A stretch of DNA of 64,000 nucleotides from the NCBI GenBank assembly GCA_037892935.1, contig JAYXKI010000003.1, positions 1,240,001 to 1,304,000 on the forward strand. The letters run 5' to 3'. Made by a program: the position numbers and the translations under genes. Source of the DNA: Phlebopus portentosus. Lineage: Eukaryota > Basidiomycota > Agaricomycetes > Boletales > Boletinellaceae. Shown in pieces: positions 48,050 through 59,260 of the stretch (within the stretch, counting starts at the first letter, position 1; each line of letters begins with the position of its first letter). Under the pieces are notes generated by a model that had not been told where the DNA came from, did no database searches, and saw only the letters and a list, made by a program, of their open reading frames with translations.

Positions 48050-50124
48050 ATGGCAGACGTTAACACTCTCAAGGATCAGGGAAACAAGGCCTTCGCCGCA
48101 AAAGATTACGACAAGGCAATCGTCCTCTTCTCAAAGGCAATCCAACTCGATCCTTCAAACCATGTCCTTTACAGCAACCGTAGCGCCGCTCATGCTGGTA
48201 AGAAAGACTGGCAGACAGCACTAGAAGATGCAGAAGCTGTGTGTAGCCCTCTTCTGCTTACTGTGCCTGTCGGCGCGGGCTCACGTACTTTAATTAGTGC
48301 ATAAAGGCAAATCCGTCTTGGTCAAAGGGCTATGCCCGCAAAGGCGCGGCTTTGCATGGGGCGCACAAATGGGATGAGGCCATTGCCGCATATCAGGAGG
48401 GCCTTAAGCTCGAAGACAGCCCGGCGCTTCGCAAAGGCCTGAAGGAAGTCGAGGAAGCAAAGGCAATGGATTCATCGGACCCAGAGAATGTACACCCTCT
48501 TGGAAAGCTATTCAGCGACCCAAATATGATCAGCAAAATCGCAGCCAATCCGAGAACGTCAAAATATCTCTCCGACGCGGCGTTTATGGCCACGGTAGGT
48601 TGTTGGCATCCTATCAACGTTTAGTAGATCTGAGCCTCTCTTTCAGCTACAATCTATCCAAAAAGATCCAAAACTTATTCAGGGTGCCTTACAAGATCCA
48701 CGAATGATCGAGGTCATGGGTCTCCTTATGGGCATTGATGTACAATCATTCAGTCGCCCAGAAGGTGCAGGTAATGACGGGCCTAGCGAACCCTTTTCTC
48801 CTCCGCCCCCGAATCCGTCGGCGTCGGCGGGACCTTCGACGTCGTCCGAGACGCCCTCAGCGAAAGTTGAAGACGTCGAAATGCAGGAAGCCGAACCAGC
48901 AGAAGATGACCCTGAAGCATTAGAAGACAAGAAGTTGCAGGCGACTGCTGAAGAGCAGAAAAAGATCGGCAGTGACGCATATCGTAAACGCGACTTTGAG
49001 ACGGCAGTCGCAGCATTCCAAAAGGCATGGGACACCTGGCCCAAGGATGTCACATTTTTGACGAATCTTAGCGGTTCGTGAAGGTTATAAAGATAGCTAA
49101 TCGGGACAACACTGACAAGATCATCCAGCGGTTCAATTCGAGCAAGGCAAATATGACGAATGCATTGCCACGTGCGAAAAGGCGATCGAGGAAGGTCGCC
49201 TTTTGCGGGCAGACTATAAAGTTATCGCGAAAGCCTATGGGAGAATCGGTTCCGCTTATCAACGCAAGGGAGATCTCGATGCCGCGATTCGCTTCTTCAA
49301 TAAATCGCTCACAGAACACCGCACACCGGATATCCTTAATAAGCTGCGGGACACTGAGAAGGAGAAGGCTGCGAAAGAAGCGGAGGCCTATATTGATCCC
49401 ACGTTGAGCGAGAAGGCTCGAGAGGAGGGTAATGCGTTGTTCAAGAAGGGCGACTTTGCTGGTGCTGTGAAGAGTTACACCGAAAGCATCAAGCGTGATC
49501 CGAAGGATCCTAGAAGTTACAACAACCGTGCACTATGTTACACCAAGCTCACAGCACTCCCCGAAGCTCTAAAGGATGCTGAGCAGGCGATAAAGGTGGA
49601 TCCAAGGTTTGGTAAGATATTACCTTCATCTCCACTCAGGAGGTGGTAATTACTGATACTGATACTTCGACGCAGTTAAAGCTTACATCCGAAAGAGCAA
49701 CGTGTTGTTTTCGATGAAGGAGTATACCAAGGCCATTGATGCCATCCAAGAGGCTGCGGAACACGACGAAGATGGGTCTCATACAATGGAGATTCAGCAA
49801 CAGCTGATGAAGTGCAACCAAGCATTCTCGGCCCAGCGCTCTAACGAATCAGAAGAAGAAACGCTTCAGCGCGCAATGCGGGATCCAGAAGTTGCGGTAT
49901 GTTTTTTTTTTCATTTGATTGAACTTTCTGCGATGCTGATTGACCCCCCTTTCCTGTGTATTTGCTTTGATCGCCAACAGAAAATCATGACCGACCCGGT
50001 GATGCAGACGATTTTGCAGCAGGCGCAATCGGACCCTAAAGCGCTTCAGGATCATATGAAGAACCCAGGCGTACGCGACAAAATTATGAAACTCGTCAGC
50101 GCGGGCATCATCAGAACGCGGTGA
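48050..50124 (+). CDS. STI1: Hsp70/Hsp90 organising co-chaperone Sti1 (Hop)
   Basis: Sti1 links Hsp70 to Hsp90 and passes clients between them in the cytosol. Seen: TPR1 ([60 protein letters not shown]), a DP1 domain ([39 protein letters not shown]), a Pro/Ser/acid linker, TPR2A ([40 protein letters not shown]), TPR2B ([20 protein letters not shown]) and the C-terminal DP2 with [20 protein letters not shown] and [20 protein letters not shown]. About 580 residues, normal length. The start at 48050 gives [12 protein letters not shown], typical. A splice near 49073 (agc g|gttcgt to ccag|cg) restores [15 protein letters not shown]. Confidence 0.97.
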
Positions 50125-50377
50125 TATAGTAGTAGTGCACCGAATCCATCCCTTTCTCTACTGTCTTCTTTTATAGCCTTCCATTTTGCTCAACCTTGTT
50201 GCAGTATAGCGCAGTACTTACTTACTTACGGGTGTTCCCAACTTCAAGCAACAATGTTAATGTATCATCATTTTCCCGCCAAAAGAAGGAAAGAAGCTAA
50301 TTATCCAGAAAGGCTGGGTAAACTCTCAGATCGATCGTACCGATACCCCATAAGTTATAGGAACATAAGAAGACTCG

Positions 50378-51922
50378 TTATTCCTTGGATGGGGAAGGCC
50401 ATGCCCACCCATAGAAACCCGCATCTTTGAAAATATTAATCACTTCATCTTCCATGACCCGCCTCTTCGCGATAGAAGGTGCATCTTCCTGCTGGACAGC
50501 CCGCCACGACCTGACAGCTTCGTGCACTTCTGCCGGCGTGCTTAATCCAACGACGACAGGAATCTCCCCTGGATTCGCCTCTGCTGCCCCGTGCCCTTCG
50601 CCAGCAAATGGGGCATCCTTCCGCATCGCATATCCCAGAGCGACATTAACCAGTCCACCAGGCCAGTTCTTTTCTTTACACACCTTTGCAGCGTTTGCGA
50701 CAGCAGTACGCAGCGGCTCAGGAGCTGGATGCCATGCTGGAGGTTTGGGAGTCAGCAAGCCCATATTGAGCGGAGAGGCTGACACCAACTGAGCAACACG
50801 TGCGCGATCGCGGAATGCCGGAGTGAAGGCTGCGAAGGCGGGGTTTTGCAAATTGGACTGGGAGTAGGACAGGAGTACGTCGACAGGCTTGAACGGTGGC
50901 GTATGAAGGATGAGAAGTGCCAGTCTGAGAAGCGTCGGGAGAGGGTATCCTATTTGCAACAGAGTCAGAGTCAGTGAATCCGAAATGTTGCAGTTCCTCT
51001 GGTATCACTTACCGGTGATGCCAATGTGCCTAATGACACCCTCAGCCTGCAGCTTCTGAAGCTCTTGGTAGGCTTCTAGCACGCGCTGGTCGCCGTCGCC
51101 CCAGACTTTGGCCTCTTGACCCTCACGCAATCCATACAGTTCGGCTTCTGCGCCTAATGCACCCGTATGATCCCCGGACCGTCTCGGCATAACTTCTTCC
51201 GCGACAAACTCCACATCATGCAGATAGACGACATCGAGGTAGTCTGTGTTCAGCCGCGCCAGACTGCGTTCAATGCTCCGACGGATTGTTTTTGGCGAGT
51301 AATCGAATCCATCTCGGTCTAGACCATATCGTCCGCATTTCGTCATCTTAGAGAGCAGTGCATGCCGATCAGATATCATAAAACAACTCCAAAGAAAGCA
51401 AATACCAATTGATATGCCGAGCGAGGAAATTCAGACTCCAGGCCTTTGAGAACTGTGCCCAGAACAATCTCCGAAGGACCATAATACGCAGAGGTATCAA
51501 ACGCATTAATTCCATATCTAATCAAAACAAAAAACGGCTATATCAGAACTTTAAACCTCTCAGAAGTTAAATTTTACCTGAGAGCTGTTCTGACAGTTCG
51601 CAGTGGGATGAGGCTAAGGAGCACTTAGACCAGGCCGAATGGAAAGAAAGACAGCTGATAATGAATACCTTTCCAGATGGCTATCGTTATTGTATTGTTG
51701 GGACAAGGACGCGCCACCGAAGATGAGAGCGGGAAGACCGTATGGATCAATTCGACTCTGGAATGAAAAAAGCGCTATAAATATCAGCAAAAAAAGGCGC
51801 GCTAAATGAAATGGAAGCACCAAAGGTAAGCCATCGATTGGCGTCTCTTCGGGTGTGTCTTGTATGTTTGAAGAATTTGGGAGCAAGAAGCTCGGCTGTG
51901 GCGAATCTAGTTGCATTACCAT
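50378..51922 (-). CDS. ARA2: D-arabinose 1-dehydrogenase-like aldo-keto reductase (Ara2 type)
   Basis: Family knowledge: Ara2 is an NAD-dependent aldo-keto reductase that oxidises D-arabinose toward erythroascorbate. Seen: LPALIFGGASLSQQYNND, then RYGINAFDTSAYYGPSEIVL with the catalytic Asp and Tyr, MTKCGRYGLDRDGFDYSPKT with Lys, SLARLNTDYLDVVYLHDVEF with His, GVIRHIGITGYPLPTLLRLA, SASPLNMGLLTPKPPAWHPA and VVVGLSTPAEVHEAVRSWRA. The Asp-Tyr-Lys-His tetrad is complete. A loop of about 30 residues (MPRRSGDHTGALGAEAELYG) after the His strand is a feature of this fungal subgroup. About four introns. The start at 51922 is the first ATG; an alternative nearer the conserved strand is possible. L-galactose dehydrogenases are close relatives, so the substrate is an inference. 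Confidence 0.88.
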
Positions 51923-52208
51923 GTCGAGGCGGATCGGGCTTTCAGAATCACTGTAGCTGGGGGCATAGGAAGATTATATAGAGAGGTGATTGGAAGAGAG
52001 ATAACTAGTCAGCCTCAACTCAAGCATCGCCGATTCGGGAGAAAATGTAACCCGCGGGCCGGTTCAGACCAATCACACAAGGAGAAAGGAAATCAACAAT
52101 TCAGAATTCTTGTGCGCGATTGCGCGATTGTACGGTACATTGCGACTGAAAAGGAGCTATCAAAGCTTGTCGCGGTTCCAGCTATGATTACAGCACCGGA
52201 GACATTTA

Positions 52209-52631
52209 TCAAATCAGAAGATGGTAAATGGGAAGCGCAACTGACCTCTTATCCAGCTTGTGGTTTACGTTGATTATTTTTGTGGACTCGTCCGGCTTAA
52301 CGGTGTTCCACGGCTCCGGGTTACTCTTCGTCCAGATCACTGGATAGAGTAACATTGTCAGCATGTTATAGTTGGACGCGTTGGAGGGAAGTCATACCGC
52401 TCGGACTGCGTGCCTGACGGATAGAGAACCAAGTTGCGCCGGTGAGGGCAATCCCGAGGATTGCGTAGCTGGAGAGACAGTTCGAGCTTAGAAGTGAGGC
52501 AAAATGCGCTGAACGTACAGAGGGATGGCCTGTATGGAGGTCAGCACTCATCAAAAATGAGAGGAAGTGAGAGAAGAACGGACCTCAACAGCGAACCAGT
52601 GCTTCAAGAACGAGCGAGGAGCAGGCGGCAT
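52209..52631 (-). CDS. B12D/MLRQ-type small membrane protein (NDUFA4-like)
   Basis: A small protein of about 85 residues. It reads MPPAPRSFLKHWFAVE, then AIPL, then YAILGIALTGATWFSIRQAR, SPSVIWTKSNPEPWNTVKPD, ESTKIINVNHKLDKRS. The single membrane helix after a positively charged N terminus, the VEAIPLY motif and the NPxPWNT tail match the B12D/NDUFA4 family, associated with complex I or cytochrome c oxidase assembly. The AIPL segment sits in an 11-nt exon at 52519-52529, flanked by introns of about 52 and 45 nt. The last intron begins at about 52395 (gtatga). The stop at 52209 needs confirming; a donor right after KLDK is also possible. Head to head with NDUFA12, 181 bp apart. Confidence 0.8.
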
Positions 52632-52812
52632 GATGGATTTGTTGTGCTGGTGGTGACAGACAGAAAGCGAAAGAAGTGGAATGCTTGTCGTCGACAAACA
52701 CACTTGAGATGGGATGAAGCCCGGTTGTTCCCGAATTCGGATGAGATTATTCTGATGGCGCACGGACACGACGCGACTAAGGCTACTTACAACATTCCAT
52801 CCACTTTCAACC

Positions 52813-53512
52813 ATGGTCTCGCTTTCTCGGTACATCCGTGTGTATTCTTTCCGTATTTCTCCAATATCGTCGCGTCGAATTAAAATGGTTCGATTCGTAC
52901 AGGTAATGTCCGCCGCATTGGTCTCAGGGAATGGTTCCGCGCAATGCAGTATGGCATCGGTGATGCAAAGTCTGGTACTCTAGTCGGCAGCGACCAGTAC
53001 GTCCATATCCCTTCTTGCCCACGTCGATTCTTATTTATCATTGCTGCAGATTTGGAAACAGGTACTTCGAGAATCTCAATGCCGAGGAGGAGATCCCTGG
53101 TGTGTGTTTGTTTGAGATCGACCCAATGAAGCTTCAGCTAACCTGCGAATAGGTCGACATCGATGGGTTGACTACCGCCAGGTACGATGACCTCGTTCTT
53201 CAGTATAGCATAATCTGGCTCATCGCGAGCAGAACGATTTCAACGGTTCCCAAGTTCCGCCCGAGTGGCATTCATGGTTGACGCACATCCGTAAGGACCC
53301 TCCTACACAGGATCCAGTCGTGCAAAGTTCAACACCAGCTTGGAAGGCGGTAAGCTTGAAGGTTTGTTTGTCACATCTACGTTTACTGACATGTTCTGTA
53401 TGGAAAGCCGTACATTGAAAACTTGACAGGGACGAGAGGTGCTTATAGGTCATACAACACTGCGGCACCTAAAATAAAGGCTTGGGAGCCCACAGTGTCC
53501 GGGCGAAGATAG
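52813..53512 (+). CDS. NDUFA12: Complex I accessory subunit NDUFA12 (B17.2)
   Basis: NDUFA12 (B17.2/DAP13) is an accessory subunit of mitochondrial NADH:ubiquinone oxidoreductase. Seen: MVSLSRYIR joined to NVRRIGLREWFRAMQYGIGD, AKSGTLVGSDQ, FGNRYFENLNAEEEIPG, RHRWVDYRQ, NDFNGSQVPPEWHSWLTHIR and KDPPTQDPVVQSSTPAWKAP, ending in SYNTAAPKIKAWEPTVSGRR. Six exons; splices at c|gtgtgt (52837) to tacag|gt, at ca|gtacgt, at g|gtgtgt, at cag|gtacga and at cg|gtaagc all keep the frame. About 135 residues. Start at 52813 is the only good one. The stop lies 57 bp from the convergent L2HGDH stop. Confidence 0.93.
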
Positions 53513-53569
53513 ATCTCTCAATGTCCTTTCTATCATTGTGGTATAATTCAATAATTGCACGATATTTAT

Positions 53570-55269
53570 CTAATGATCATCATTGTGCTCCAATATTCCG
53601 ATAACCTTTTCTGCAATAGCGAGACTTGTAGTCAACCCTGGAGATTCTATGCCCAACAGCGTTATCATTTCCCCATTTCTACGTTTGTTCTCGGAGCCAC
53701 TCCCTTCTAAGAAATCCGTTGACCTATCTCTTCGAAACACGAAATCTTGAAAGCCACCCCACGGTGGAACGAGCTTCGGACGGATACCAACGTAGTCTGG
53801 TCTGAATTTCGATTCGTCGACACCCGGCAGATACTGTTTTACAGCCTTTGTTACGGCGGCGATCTGGGAATCATCGGGTACAAGGTACTGTTTCCAAAAG
53901 TCGACATCATTCTCATCGTAAGAAAACACTTCTTCTTTTGAAGTACCATCACCGGAGACTGGTGTCGCTTCTGGGTTAGGAAGGGAGGCTCCTGATGGTG
54001 ATATCCATTGCAGGTCAGGCCCAAACTTGATGTTGCCGTTTAGGTCAAGTGTGAGATGCGTGCCCAAAGATTGGAAGGCGTGTTTCTCCTTCTTTCCGGT
54101 GTCAGGGCACGGGTAGAGGAGGCGCTTGACGTGCCTGACTCCGGGACCATTGTATGCGGCATATGACCCTCGAGCGTAATACATCGGAATGCGCTTTTCC
54201 GGTGGTAACAGTGAGTTGAGTATCAAATTAGCCGAAAGGCCCGAGGCGTTTACGACATTACGAGCGAGGAACGCGTCTCCCTGGCTTGAATCGGCTTCTG
54301 ATGTGCTGCGAGTGACCATCTGTATGACCCAGCCTTCTTCATTCAACGGAACGTCAGGAGCACCAGACGCTGGTCTTGACCTATCGTATGGATCGACTCG
54401 CACCACTGATGTCGAGTATACGAGCTCGCCGTTCTCTGATTCCATGACGTCCCTCTCAAGGCTCTCCATTAACGTGTGAGAGTCGAGGATGCCTGTTTCA
54501 TGACTTAATAGGGCAGCTGAGATGTCTGGAGATAAGTCGGGTTCCAGATCTCGTGCTTCTGAGCCAGATATCAATTCAGCGGGGATAGGAGAACCTGAAG
54601 GCGGATACCCTGTGTCTATCTTCGCCGCCGGCCATTCAGAGACGCAATCCTCTTGTAAAGAGATTCAATGTAGGGTTTTTGACTATCAGTAGCCACGATA
54701 AGCTTGCCGGTCTTCCGGTAAGGCACCGAAGAAACGTCGCAGTACTGGTAAAGGAGATGCCTTCCGCGTATGCAAAGCGATTCCTTAAGTGAGCCGGTAG
54801 GGTAGTAAATACCTAGCAGAATATTTGAGGACTCTTTGCACTGAGAGAAATCGAATATCAACTTGAATGCCGCACGAACCAGCGTGAATGACTTCCGAGT
54901 TTCGCGAGCTGAAACCTGGAATGAGACTTATAGGTATTGTATTGTTAGATGCTCTTGCCTAGTCTCTTCGCCTGCGGATCCGTTGCGCTCGACGAGATAG
55001 GTCGTCTTGTCGGGGTAACTCAATGCGAGGGCACGAGCAACGGCCAAGCCGACTACGCCTGGAAAATCTATGAGATAAAGCCTTTCGTATATGATTCCGA
55101 CCAGAAACTTACCTCCTCCAATGACCAGGTGGTCGACAACAAATTCGGGAGCCTATTGGTAGAGCTCCAGTCAGCAGAGCGAATCCTGCATTAGGACGCG
55201 GAAGAAAAATACTTTGTACTTGTAGCGATTATTCGAGTTCAATGCTGCCTTCAGTCCAATTATGCGCAT
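53570..55269 (-). CDS. L2HGDH: L-2-hydroxyglutarate dehydrogenase, FAD-dependent
   Basis: L2HGDH oxidises L-2-hydroxyglutarate, a metabolic by-product, to 2-oxoglutarate in mitochondria. Seen: MRIIGLKAALNSNNRYK, then APEFVVDHLVIGGG plus VVGLAVARALALSYPDKTTY with the dinucleotide-binding GGGVVG, VERNGSAGEE, the DAO-fold motif RNSEVIHAGIYYPTGSLKES, SHETGILDSHTLMESLERD, LARNVVNASGLSANLILNSL, FQSLGTHLTLDLNGNIKFGP, VGIRPKLVPPWGGFQDFVFR and LLGIESPGLTTSLAIAEKVI. About 500 residues, in line with the family. Start at 55269 gives a plausible basic N terminus; an in-frame ATG at 55374 also exists and would add 35 residues. Fungal members belong to the same FAD family as bacterial LhgO. About four introns. 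Confidence 0.88.
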
Positions 55270-55510
55270 ACTGAGAGGAATTACGTTCTCCTGTCTATGT
55301 CTAATCAGTCGCCAACCGAGCTCGGAGACTTGCTTGCAAGACGTAATACATATAATGAAGATGTAGCTATTCATGGTATCTCCCGCGGAATGACATCAGC
55401 ATCATGTTGATTAGTCTCCGGCGCGGCGCAGCTACTGTAACAAAACAACTTGTTCCATTCAACTACACTGCCCGCCCTGCTGAACGCTCGACGGGACCTA
55501 TGCACAAACA

Positions 55511-58500
55511 ATGACGACGCCAGAGCTAGGTCCACGTATTTCCACACCTCGCATGGGTTACACAGAAGACTCGACGCTGTTCATTGATAATGAAGCGCCG
55601 AGCTCCGTTGAAGGACATCGTAGGGCAGGATCGACGCATCCCCGAAGGTCGTTCGTTTCGCGTTTGAGGCGCGCTAGTCGTGCTTCGCTCTGGAAGAATC
55701 TACCAGACGAGGATTTAATATCGCCTTCATCGGAGAGACCACCGATCCCGAGCGCGTTGGCTCCAAGCGGAGAGACGATTAGCTCTCCTCTACCTATCTT
55801 ACCGATGATTGTGCTGTCTATTGTAAGGCTGAACGTTATCAGCATTATGTTCTACTAATGACGATTTTTTGAAGGTGATGTTGGGAGAGTTCTTGACAGC
55901 AAACGTGGCTACACCTTTCTTGTTGTTCATGGTTGAGGGTAAGCAGCTCTGTACACATCTTAGTGCTGGTTGGTCACACACTTTATAGGTTTTGGAGGTT
56001 TCCGTGATGAAGCAGACGTCGGATATTGGACAGGAATACTTGGTATGCTATATTAGCTATCAACTCTTGTCTGCTAAACTGACTTAAATACAGTATCGTG
56101 TTTCTTTATCACCCAGTTTATAACATCTCTGCTTTGGGTCCGTTTCACCCCCTATCGTTGCATTGCGTATCCCACTGATAAATTTTGTCTAGGCCACTGC
56201 GGCGGAGAAGCACTCGACTCGAACTGTACTTTTTTCATCGTTGCTCGGGAGTTCATTGACATGCTTCGCTTTTGGGACAGCAACATCCCTCCCTCAAGCG
56301 ATGTGCATACGCTTGTTACAAGGTATCTTTGCTGGAGCAATTGGTGTCGGTCGAGGAACCATAGCGACGATCACTGATCCCAGTAATGAAGGACGTGCCT
56401 ATGCTATACTTGGGTGAGTGGTCCCTTTGGAGAACAAGTTGACGCCGAAAAATGACTGCAATATATTAGATTTGCTTGGGGCTTTGGTGGTGTGGCAGGT
56501 GCCATTGTCGGAGGATCTTGTAAGTCACCGATATTGTCTGTTGACTATGATATCAATCTGACTTTACGTGCTCAAGTCGAAAATCCGGCGCAGAAGTGGC
56601 CGGGAGTGTTTGCAAACATAACATTGTTCGTTAAGTACCCGTACCTTCTTCCCACCATTATTGCAGCATCTATAACATTCATTGGTATGTCCTGTACTGA
56701 GTTCCTTTGCGAGATCCATTGATCTTGTTTTTAGGCGCGATACTGTCGCTTTTCCTCGCTCCTGACGGTGGTCCCCGCGAAGGCGCTATTCGTCTACCAC
56801 CGGAGAAGGTCACGGCCACCGATACTATTCCAGAAGAGCCGTCCACTCCCGTGGACGAAGTCACAAGCCCTCCGAAATCCCTGAGATACAGGTTATCGCA
56901 AAGATTATCTGATTACTTTACCAAACGAGTCCCGAGTGCACATGACGATATTCCTATTTCCAGGACTGGCGATACACCGATGCGTCTATCCCCGTCAGTC
57001 AGACAATCTAGCGGTAGCCGCGTCCGTACCCAATCGCGAGCGTCGGTTGCAGATGGATCCGCGTATGGTTACGGAGCTGGTTACAGGAATAGATTGGCAA
57101 GTAATATTAGCCAAAGTTTAGCCGGTCGTCGTGGCAGTCTAGCTAGCACGATCACTCGTCGGCGGCAGAGCAATGCAATGGGCGTACGCGCTAGGAGCAC
57201 TTCTCAAGAAATTGAGGGGGGAGAACTGAATTTTGCTCAACGACTGCTTATGGCTAACGAGTTCGCCGTCACAAATATAGCTGATCTTTGGGTTGCTGCC
57301 GCTATCAATGCTGATAATGAAGACGTGTTTCTCTCCGACACTGAGCTTGACGACGAAGACGATAATCCGTTTCAGGATGACGATGAGGAAGAAGGGACGA
57401 ACTCCCCGACCCGTATCGGTCGCTCATCTTCAGCCACTCATTATCCGCGTACGTTAGCACCACCTTCTCCGGCTCGAACTGGCCGGTCATCGGCTCCATC
57501 CGCCCATAGACCTTCCAATGCCAGCGTAGCACCGCGCCTTGGTTCTCCTCGACGTCCGTTCCACCAACCTTCCCTTGGTCAAGTAGCTGATACCCTCTTC
57601 AAGACGGGTGTCGAGCTCTGTTCCAGCAATCTTCTCGCATACGGGCGTGCGCTCGCCCTCAATCAACGAAGCCCCAACTTTTCCCTCTCAGCCTCTGCTT
57701 CCTCGAGAACCAGGCGATACAGAAGCAGGTCTCGGTGACGGACTCGCGCCAATTATGGAAGGTCAGCGTCAGTCAGTCTTCTCGCGTCGTGAACAGCAAG
57801 ATACAGACGAACCGCTGGACATGGTATCCGAGAAACAGCCTTCTATTCTTTCTCAGTTACCCATCATGATAATATTCCAGTAAGTCATTTTGAACGTACT
57901 GTTGATAGTGACAGAGCTTAGCACTTCATTTCTGGGTCAAGGTACGGCTTGCTAGCGTTGCACTCAACAACTCATGACCAAGTCTTCCTTTCCTATCTGG
58001 TATCGTAAGTGCCTGGGTCTAAATGCGGTTTGTCCTTCGTATGAAGTACTCTTTCTTTCGACACTAGGAAATATTCCTCAGGTGGTCTCAATCTAAATGC
58101 CGGCCACTTTGCTCAGCTCAGTGAGTGGACTTACCAATTTCCGTGCATAATGCTCAGTAATTTTCAGTTGCGCTTATGAGCTTGGCTTCTATCGCTTATC
58201 AGTTCTATCTTTATCCGTAAGTGATACAATGGCTCACACATGATTTCTTGCTGACCTTGATATATTTTAAGAAACATGGGGTTCGTGGTTATGTCACTGT
58301 GTGCGACCGCCAGTGCACTAACGGCATTCTGTAGACCTCCGCGCGGTCGTTTCTCTCATCTTGCTATGTTCCGAATCGGATCACTCCTTTTCATACCAGC
58401 ATATCTATCTGTGATACTTTACCGTCCATTAGCGAGTGTCGAAACCGGCGGAAACGTTTTTCTTATGGCTGGTGGGTGATACTTTGAGCTATTCTTATAA

Positions 58501-58976
58501 AGTCCATCTCTGACAAAGCTGGTCCGTCGCTTTCAGCTCTTGTATTCAGCACGTACGTTCCGAGTTCACTTTTGCACAAGAGAGAAAATGACATACCGTA
58601 ATCGCACAGTGCATTACGTTATGCTGGAATCACTTTTGCATATACGGCGGTAGCAATACTGTTGAATTACAGTACGTGATCTCTCATAGATTATTGAAAT
58701 GAACCGATTGCTCTAACGTATACCAGTGTCTCCGCCGCAAATTCTTGGCTATGCAAATGGCGTTGCACAAAGCATAGTCAGCTTCGCTCGTTTCGTGGGT
58801 CCTATCCTCGGTGGATATGTAGGACTTTGTTCATTTTTGGTGTCTCCGTGTACTAACGATCTCCCTAGCTGTGGTCCGTCAGTGTCGATGGAAATCCTTC
58901 AGGATACCCCTTCGGGTTCATCGTCTGTTCTGCTGTTACTGCGATCGCAGTGGCGCTGAGCTTCTTCATTCGTTAA
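55511..58976 (+). CDS. MFS transporter with a long central loop (ZIFL/Ycr023C-type)
   Basis: A twelve-helix major facilitator protein. Seen: a Ser/Arg-rich N terminus of about 75 residues; LPMIVLSIVMLGEFLTANVA; DEADVGYWTGILVSCFFITQ; HSTRTVLFSSLLGSSLTCFA; GAIGVGRGTIATITDPSNEG, the conserved loop-2/3 and motif-A region; AWGFGGVAGAIVGGSFENPA; LPTIIAASITFIGAILSLFL. After helix 6 comes a loop of over 350 residues, Ser/Arg-rich with an acidic run (LDDEDDNPFQDDDEEEGT). The second half includes MGFVVMSLCATASALTAFCR, RIGSLLFIPAYLSVILYRPL, LRYAGITFAYTAVAILLNYM, FARFVGPILGGYLWSVSVDG and FIVCSAVTAIAVALSFFIR. A 52-nt intron near 57571-57622 is my best fit to cross a frame change. About 850 residues, many small introns. 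Substrate unknown; relatives include ZIF-like and yeast Ycr023C proteins. Confidence 0.82.
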
Positions 58977-59260
58977 GCTTTGCTTCCATCACATGTTCTC
59001 CGATACTCTTAGATTCCATTCCTTGGTATGTAAGTACCCTACAATGACTATATTGTGACCCCCTATTTCTACCAACCAAATCCCTCGGCATTTCCATCAT
59101 TCTTTATTCGTACCTGCTTGCACGACCGTGTGTACTGTACTTCTCCTTGCAGCAAATAAATTATTAATTACGTCGTGCGTATCTTGATCGACGGTGATCG
59201 ACGCACGCAGAAGGCGTCAGGGTTCGTAGAGAAATTTGCACGTCCTTGCTAGCAATCACG

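Noticed and set aside
51911..52273. 120-residue plus-strand ORF
   Set aside because: It overlaps the B12D last exon in another frame and has no motif or codon-like composition.
52880..52900. tRNA-like B-box ggttcgattcg
   Set aside because: It lies in an intron of NDUFA12, with no A box or foldable tRNA body around it. Similar TTCGAATCC strings at 20135 and 61597 also lack a tRNA body.
57305..57532. Minus-strand ORF across the MFS loop
   Set aside because: It is an antisense shadow of the acidic and Ser/Arg-rich loop of the transporter.
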